DNA of 9,183 bases from an uncultured Microbacteriaceae bacterium (GTDB lineage: Bacteria > Actinomycetota > Actinomycetes > Actinomycetales > Microbacteriaceae). The notes under the pieces were generated by a model. That model saw only the letters and a program-made list of their open reading frames with translations, was not told the DNA's origin and did not search any database. This document shows positions 5,420 to 9,183 of the stretch, in pieces. The stretch lies in contig CAIVOR010000364.1 in NCBI GenBank assembly GCA_903907615.1, positions 1 to 9,183 of the forward strand, read 5' to 3'. Every line of letters begins with the position of its first letter. Positions within the stretch are counted from its first letter, which is position 1. The position numbers and the translations under genes are program-made.

Positions 5420-7279
5420 ATGAAACCAGGATTAGGCGACCGCCTCAAGTACGCGTTTGACAAGGTGATGTCGCGAGGGCTGCCGGCCCTGATCGGTCTG
5501 CTCGGCATCGTCACGCTCATCTTCATTTGCTTTATTGCCCTCGTTGTTGTGCTCTTCGGACTGTTTCCCGACGACCAGAGTCTCGATTTCGGCGAAGCCT
5601 TCTGGCTCACCATGCTGCGCACACTCGACCCCGGAACAATGGGCGGTGACACGGGCCCCGGTTTCCGCATCGCCATGCTCATCGTCACGCTGACGGGTCT
5701 GATCCTGGTGGCCAGCCTCATCGGTATCATCTCGAACGCCTTCAACGAAAAAGTTGAGGACTTGCGCAAGGGTCGATCTAGGGTGATTGAGAAAGATCAC
5801 ACGCTGATTCTCGGGTGGAACAGAAAGATTCACCAGGTGGTGAGCGAACTCCTCATCGCGAACGAATCACGGCGACGCTCCACGATTGTTGTTCTTGCCG
5901 ACGGCGACAAGGTCGACATGGAAGACCAGCTCGCGGCACAGCTTCCCCAACGAAGCACGACGCGCATCATCGTTCGCTCGGGCGACCCCATGAGCGTCAC
6001 GGATTTGGCACTCACCGGCGTCGATTCGGCCCGTAGCATCATCGTGCTCTCGCCGGACGACTCGGCTGAGGCCGACAACTTCTCGATCAAGACTGCACTG
6101 GCGATACTCAACAACCCGAAAAGGCGTGCCGAGCCGTACAAGATTGTGGGAGAGATCAAGCAGGAGCAGAACATGGAAGCCGCCGAGCTCGTGGGCGGTA
6201 GCGAGGCTAAGTGGATCCTGGGCGAAGACCTGATTTCCCGGCTCATCGTTCAGACCAGTCGCCAGCGGGGGTTGAGCGCCGTCTACACCGATCTTCTTGA
6301 TTTCGGCGGGGCCGAGCTTTACCTGACCGACGTAGCGCACCTCGCGGGAGAAACGTTTGGCACGGCGGCACTCAGCATTCCGCAGGGAGCCCTCGTGGGT
6401 GTCATCAGCGGAGACGACATCGTGCTCAATCCTCGTCGGACTCATGTGCTCACAAGCGGCGACCAGTTGATCATCCTGGCCGAGGATGACGATCGCCTTG
6501 AGTTCGGAGAATTCGTCAGCGTTGATGACAGACCGATCAACGTTTCGAAGGATAAGAAAACCAAGCCCGAGCGCACGCTTATTTTGGGATCCAATGGAAC
6601 GCTGCCGACGGTCGTGGCCGAACTGGACTCGTCGGCGGCGCCGGGTTCAACGATTGTTCTCGTCGAAGAGGGCGCGGTGGCCCCCGCCCTTAAGTTGCGC
6701 AACACGACACTTCAGGTGAAGTCCGCCAACCCCAGCAGCCGAAAGGTTTTGGACCTGCTCAAGGTCGACACGTTCAATCACATCATCGTTCTCGCTAATC
6801 GCGAGGATCGTGAGGCGGAACAGGCCGACGCGCGAACGCTGCTCATCTTGCTCAACCTGCGAGCGATGAAAAAGACGCGCCCCCACAACATCAACATCGT
6901 GAGCGAAATGCTCAACAACAAAAACCGGGAGCTCGCTCAGTCCACTGCTTCTGACGATTTCATTGTCAGCGAGCAACTCGTGGGCAACATGATCACCATG
7001 GTGTCGGAGAACGTTGAGATGCAGCGCGTGCTGGCTGCGGTCATCTCCAGTGATGGACCACAGCTTCGACTCAACCCCGCGAGTTGGTATGTGAAAACCA
7101 ACACGCCTCTCGACTTCAACACGATTACCGAGGCCGCTCTTCGACGGGGTGAGTCGGCGCTCGGCTACCGGATTGCTGGCGGTGACGCGGGAACCGGCGA
7201 CGGTGTCGTGCTCAACCCGGTGCGCACCGACACAGTGGTGCTCGGTGATGGGGACAGCATCGTCGTCTTCGCCGGCTAG
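5420..7279 (+). CDS. CASTOR/POLLUX-type ion channel with two RCK domains
   Basis: This 619-residue membrane protein has one hydrophobic helix at about 23-48, a pore-helix-like segment (57-69, GEAFWLTMLRTLD), a filter-like DPGTMGGDTG (70-79) and a second helix at 82-106. Two cytoplasmic RCK/TrkA-N-like Rossmann modules follow, the first opening HTLILGWNRK near 127 and the second RTLILGSNGT near 385. This order, length and the linker NAFNEKVEDLRKGRS match the bacterial relatives of plant CASTOR and POLLUX, tetrameric cation channels whose RCK modules form a gating ring. The canonical potassium filter TVGYG is absent, so ion selectivity cannot be assumed. Its likely job is regulated cation flux across the cytoplasmic membrane. 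The ATG at 5420 has GGAG upstream. It follows the YHYH lipoprotein gene closely and precedes the DUF427 gene and osmoprotectant transporter. Confidence 0.88.
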   Translation: MKPGLGDRLKYAFDKVMSRGLPALIGLLGIVTLIFICFIALVVVLFGLFPDDQSLDFGEAFWLTMLRTLDPGTMGGDTGPGFRIAMLIVTLTGLILVASLIGIISNAFNEKVEDLRKGRSRVIEKDHTLILGWNRKIHQVVSELLIANESRRRSTIVVLADGDKVDMEDQLAAQLPQRSTTRIIVRSGDPMSVTDLALTGVDSARSIIVLSPDDSAEADNFSIKTALAILNNPKRRAEPYKIVGEIKQEQNMEAAELVGGSEAKWILGEDLISRLIVQTSRQRGLSAVYTDLLDFGGAELYLTDVAHLAGETFGTAALSIPQGALVGVISGDDIVLNPRRTHVLTSGDQLIILAEDDDRLEFGEFVSVDDRPINVSKDKKTKPERTLILGSNGTLPTVVAELDSSAAPGSTIVLVEEGAVAPALKLRNTTLQVKSANPSSRKVLDLLKVDTFNHIIVLANREDREAEQADARTLLILLNLRAMKKTRPHNINIVSEMLNNKNRELAQSTASDDFIVSEQLVGNMITMVSENVEMQRVLAAVISSDGPQLRLNPASWYVKTNTPLDFNTITEAALRRGESALGYRIAGGDAGTGDGVVLNPVRTDTVVLGDGDSIVVFAG

Positions 7280-7307
7280 TCGTAAATTCCCGCGCGACGT
7301 AGCGGTG

Positions 7308-7329
7308 GGTTCGACCGTATGCTCGAACC
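7308..7329. promoter_or_regulatory. Inverted repeat with a candidate -10 upstream of the DUF427 gene
   Basis: GGTTCGA (7308-7314) and TCGAACC (7323-7329) form perfect 7-bp arms around 8 nt. The spacer and first arm base contain TATGCT (7318-7323), a possible -10 element for the DUF427 gene starting at 7371. The repeat could be an operator, or a weak terminator for the channel gene ending at 7279, although no T-run follows. Confidence 0.45.
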
Positions 7330-7370
7330 AGTGAACTGAAAAGTTCTGAGCGGATGCCGAGGAGGCCACG

Positions 7371-7658
7371 ATGTACGTAGCGAAATGGAACGGTGCGGTT
7401 ATCGCGCAGTCTGACAAGACCGTCGAAATCGAAGGCAACCAGTACTTCCCGATGGACAGCGTCGACAGCACGTACCTCGTGGATTCGACCCTGACGTCCA
7501 CGTGCCCGTGGAAGGGGGAAGCGAACTACTATTCCCTCTCGGTAAACGGAGACGTTAATAAGGATGCCGTGTGGGTTTATCGCACGCCGAAGGATGCGGC
7601 CAAGGAAATCGCCAACCACGTGGCGTTCTGGCGTGGCGTTGAGGTCAGCAAGGCCTGA
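7371..7658 (+). CDS. DUF427 family protein
   Basis: The 95-residue protein is a complete DUF427 domain, the usual length for the single-domain form. It shows the family landmarks: an N-terminal WNGAVIAQSDKTVEIEGNQYFP strand pair, the core STCPWKGEANYYSL (about 43-56), and the closing AVWVYRTPKDAAKEIANHVAFW. The Cys-Pro-Trp-Lys-Gly core is the hallmark. The family is widespread in actinobacteria and cyanobacteria; its biochemical role is not established. There is no signal peptide, so it is cytoplasmic. GGAGG ends 5 nt before the ATG. Its stop lies 19 nt before the transporter ATPase gene, so both probably share a transcript. Confidence 0.88.
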   Translation: MYVAKWNGAVIAQSDKTVEIEGNQYFPMDSVDSTYLVDSTLTSTCPWKGEANYYSLSVNGDVNKDAVWVYRTPKDAAKEIANHVAFWRGVEVSKA

Positions 7659-7677
7659 CGCTTTCGCGGATCTTCGA

Positions 7678-8394
7678 ATGATTGAGTTTGACCGCGTTTC
7701 AAAAAAGTTTGGTAACACCGTTGCCCTGACGGATTTTTCGTTGACCGCACCCACGGCACAGATCACGGTGTTGATGGGACTGTCGGGTTCCGGAAAGACC
7801 ACACTCATCCGCATGGTCAACAAGATGGTTACGCCGACCACCGGCGCGGTGAACATCGATGGAAAAGACGTGGCGGACTTGGATGCCGTCAAGTTACGCC
7901 GAACCATCGGGTACGTGATGCAGGAAGTCGGGCTGCTCCCCCACAAAACGGTTCTCGATAACGTCCTCCTGATTGCCCGCATTGCCGGGCAAGACGGTGA
8001 TACCGCGCGACGCAACGCCACGGAGATGCTCGCTCTGGTGGGCATAGATGAACAGTTCCTCGCGCGTTTCCCGCAACAGCTTTCTGGTGGTCAGCAACAG
8101 CGCGTGGGAGTTGCGCGCGCCTTGGCGACCAAGCCGAACATCCTGCTCATGGACGAACCCTTCGGCGCGGTCGACCCCATCGTGCGCGAGGAGCTCCAAG
8201 ACGAGTTGTGTCGCATTCAGCGTGACCTCGGACTCACCATCATGTTCGTGACGCACGACCGCCACGAGGCCGTGAAAATCGCGGACCAGCTGGTTGTGCT
8301 GTCGAACGGTGGACACGTCGAGCAGGCGGGAACACCGGCGGAACTCCTGGCGCACCCCGCCAACGCCTTCGTTCGAAAACTTCTGGGCGTCTAG
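7678..8394 (+). CDS. Osmoprotectant (betaine/carnitine/choline) ABC transporter ATP-binding protein, OpuCA/ProV type
   Basis: The 238-residue ATPase has all nucleotide-binding motifs in order: Walker A GLSGSGKT (34-41), Q-loop Q82, signature LSGGQ (135-139), Walker B ILLMDE (155-160), D-loop and H-loop H193. The segments NKMVTPTTGAVNIDG and FGAVDPIVREELQDEL are characteristic of the OpuC/ProV quaternary-amine uptake group, which imports compatible solutes under osmotic stress. Many OpuCA proteins carry a C-terminal CBS pair that senses ionic strength; this one ends at FVRKLLGV and lacks it. The ATG at 7678 is preferred because the protein then begins directly with the domain strand MIEFDRVSKKF; an upstream in-frame start at 7564 would add 38 residues overlapping the DUF427 gene. 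The Shine-Dalgarno is weak (GGA), consistent with coupling to the preceding gene. Confidence 0.9.
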   Translation: MIEFDRVSKKFGNTVALTDFSLTAPTAQITVLMGLSGSGKTTLIRMVNKMVTPTTGAVNIDGKDVADLDAVKLRRTIGYVMQEVGLLPHKTVLDNVLLIARIAGQDGDTARRNATEMLALVGIDEQFLARFPQQLSGGQQQRVGVARALATKPNILLMDEPFGAVDPIVREELQDELCRIQRDLGLTIMFVTHDRHEAVKIADQLVVLSNGGHVEQAGTPAELLAHPANAFVRKLLGV

Positions 8395-9035
8395 TGGACT
8401 GGTTCATCGCCAACGCGAGCTTTATCGGCGGCTTGGCAGCAACCCATCTGAGCATTTCCGTCGGCCCCATCATTGTCGGCGCACTCCTGGCGATCCTGTT
8501 GGCACGCGTGATTCCCCGACGCTTCGTCAACCCCACGCGAACGGTGCTCGGTGCGATTTATGCCATCCCGTCTCTGGCCCTTTTCGTTGCCCTTCCGGCC
8601 CTCATCGGGACGTCGTACATTGGCCCGACCAACGTGGTGATTGCACTCACGCTGTACGTCATCACGTCCATGTACTTCTCGGCGCGGGACGCGTTCGGTC
8701 AGGTTCCGCTCGCCACGATGACCACGTCCCGCGCACTGGGAATGAATTCGCGTCAGCTCTTTGTTCACGTTGAACTTCCCCTCGCCGTGCCCGGGCTCAT
8801 CGCCGGGCTGCGCGTCGCGTCGGCGAGCACCATCTCTATTGCGACGATCGGCGCCGTCGTCGGCGTTCGCGATCTCGGCTACCTCTTCCTCGACGGTTTT
8901 CAACGCAAGATTCCCGAGGAAATCATCTCGGGAATTATCGCTGTCTGCGTGATTGCCCTCGCGCTAGATGTGGGACTGTGGTTGATCGGTCGACTGATGA
9001 CCCCCTGGCGGAACGCGAGGGTAAACCGTGTGTGA
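8394..9035 (+). CDS. Osmoprotectant ABC transporter permease, OpuCB/ProW type (first permease)
   Basis: This 213-residue membrane protein has about five to six hydrophobic segments (roughly 11-40, 50-72, 80-98, 128-158, 178-200). The cytoplasmic coupling loop SRALGMNSRQLFVHVELPLAVPGLIAGL (112-139) is the EAA-type motif of importer permeases, with the Ala and Gly conserved. The sequences AIYAIPSLALFVALPALIG and VVGVRDLGYLFLDGFQ are typical of the OpuCB/OpuCD group. It would form the translocation channel with the second permease. The GTG start at 8394 shares one base with the ATPase stop (TAGTG), a sign of translational coupling. Length and composition are normal for the family. Confidence 0.88.
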   Translation: MDWFIANASFIGGLAATHLSISVGPIIVGALLAILLARVIPRRFVNPTRTVLGAIYAIPSLALFVALPALIGTSYIGPTNVVIALTLYVITSMYFSARDAFGQVPLATMTTSRALGMNSRQLFVHVELPLAVPGLIAGLRVASASTISIATIGAVVGVRDLGYLFLDGFQRKIPEEIISGIIAVCVIALALDVGLWLIGRLMTPWRNARVNRV

Positions 9036-9183
9036 CTTTGGTGAACTCGGTGCCTGGCTGTGCGCGGAAGGGACGTGGACGGGTCAGTACGGCTTAGGGA
9101 ATCTGCTCGTTGAGCATCTGCTGCTTAGCGTGGTAGCACTGCTCGTCGCCGCGCTCATCGCCATCCCACTCGGAATCTACATC
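9028..9183 (+). CDS. Osmoprotectant ABC transporter permease, OpuCD/ProW type (second permease), partial at right edge
   Basis: Only the first 52 codons are present. The visible part, MCDFGELGAWLCAEGTWTGQ and then LLVEHLLLSVVALLVAALIAIPLGIYI, is the usual N-terminus of the second permease of OpuC-type systems: a short external head followed by the first transmembrane helix. The GTG start at 9028 overlaps the end of the first permease by 8 nt and has AGGG 6 nt upstream. A paired second permease is normal in this operon type; the periplasm-side substrate-binding lipoprotein would be expected next, outside the window. Confidence 0.8.
   Translation, partial: MCDFGELGAWLCAEGTWTGQYGLGNLLVEHLLLSVVALLVAALIAIPLGIYI

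Noticed and set aside
7564..7677. Upstream in-frame extension of the transporter ATPase
   Set aside because: The extra 38 residues overlap the DUF427 gene and are unlike an ABC domain; the fold begins at the ATG at 7678.
6647..8045. Two long minus-strand open frames (284 and 277 codons) opposite the channel, DUF427 and ATPase genes
   Set aside because: They lie opposite well-supported genes and cross gene boundaries; long antisense frames are common in GC-rich DNA.

Overview
The window reads as chromosomal DNA from a fairly GC-rich actinobacterium. Possible relatives lie among the Microbacteriaceae, but the lineage is inferred from style alone: GTG starts, short TANNNT -10 elements, Ala/Thr/Ser-rich lipoproteins, a tripeptidyl-peptidase-like secreted hydrolase and a two-RCK CASTOR-type channel. 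No rRNA, tRNA, insertion sequence, CRISPR array or phage gene is visible. Coding density is high and every gene looks intact except the two cut by the window edges.

Left part (1-1900). A LuxR-type regulator and a secreted TAP-like alpha/beta-hydrolase lipoprotein form a two-gene minus-strand operon with a 4-nt gap. Upstream lies a conspicuous double operator: two copies of the 10-bp palindrome GGCTATAGCC, 20 bp centre to centre, inside a 38-bp inverted repeat that encloses a candidate -10 element.

Middle (1900-4300). A plus-strand short-chain dehydrogenase, possibly leaderless, converges with a minus-strand secreted protein resembling allene oxide cyclase/dirigent-type beta-barrels. Upstream of the latter, on the same strand, is a TetR-type regulator. 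A 29-bp near-perfect palindrome lies in the gap between the TetR gene and the divergent gene to its right. A second hairpin-like palindrome lies between the TetR gene and the barrel gene. The two share the exact 10-mer CACGTCTCCC, so the TetR protein may control itself and both neighbouring secreted proteins.

Right part (4300-9183). All genes run on the plus strand: a YHYH-domain lipoprotein with a Gly/Gln/Pro-rich tail, a CASTOR/POLLUX-type ion channel with two RCK modules, a small DUF427 protein, and the start of an OpuC/ProVW-type osmoprotectant ABC transporter (ATPase, permease 1, permease 2 cut by the edge). Channel and transporter together suggest ion and osmotic homeostasis. The transporter genes overlap or nearly touch, as expected for an operon; the substrate-binding protein presumably follows beyond the window.

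Most of the window is ordinary accessory or housekeeping content. The features most worth a second look are the two regulatory palindrome systems, the YHYH-lipoprotein/CASTOR-channel pair and the dehydrogenase that seems to lack its catalytic serine.
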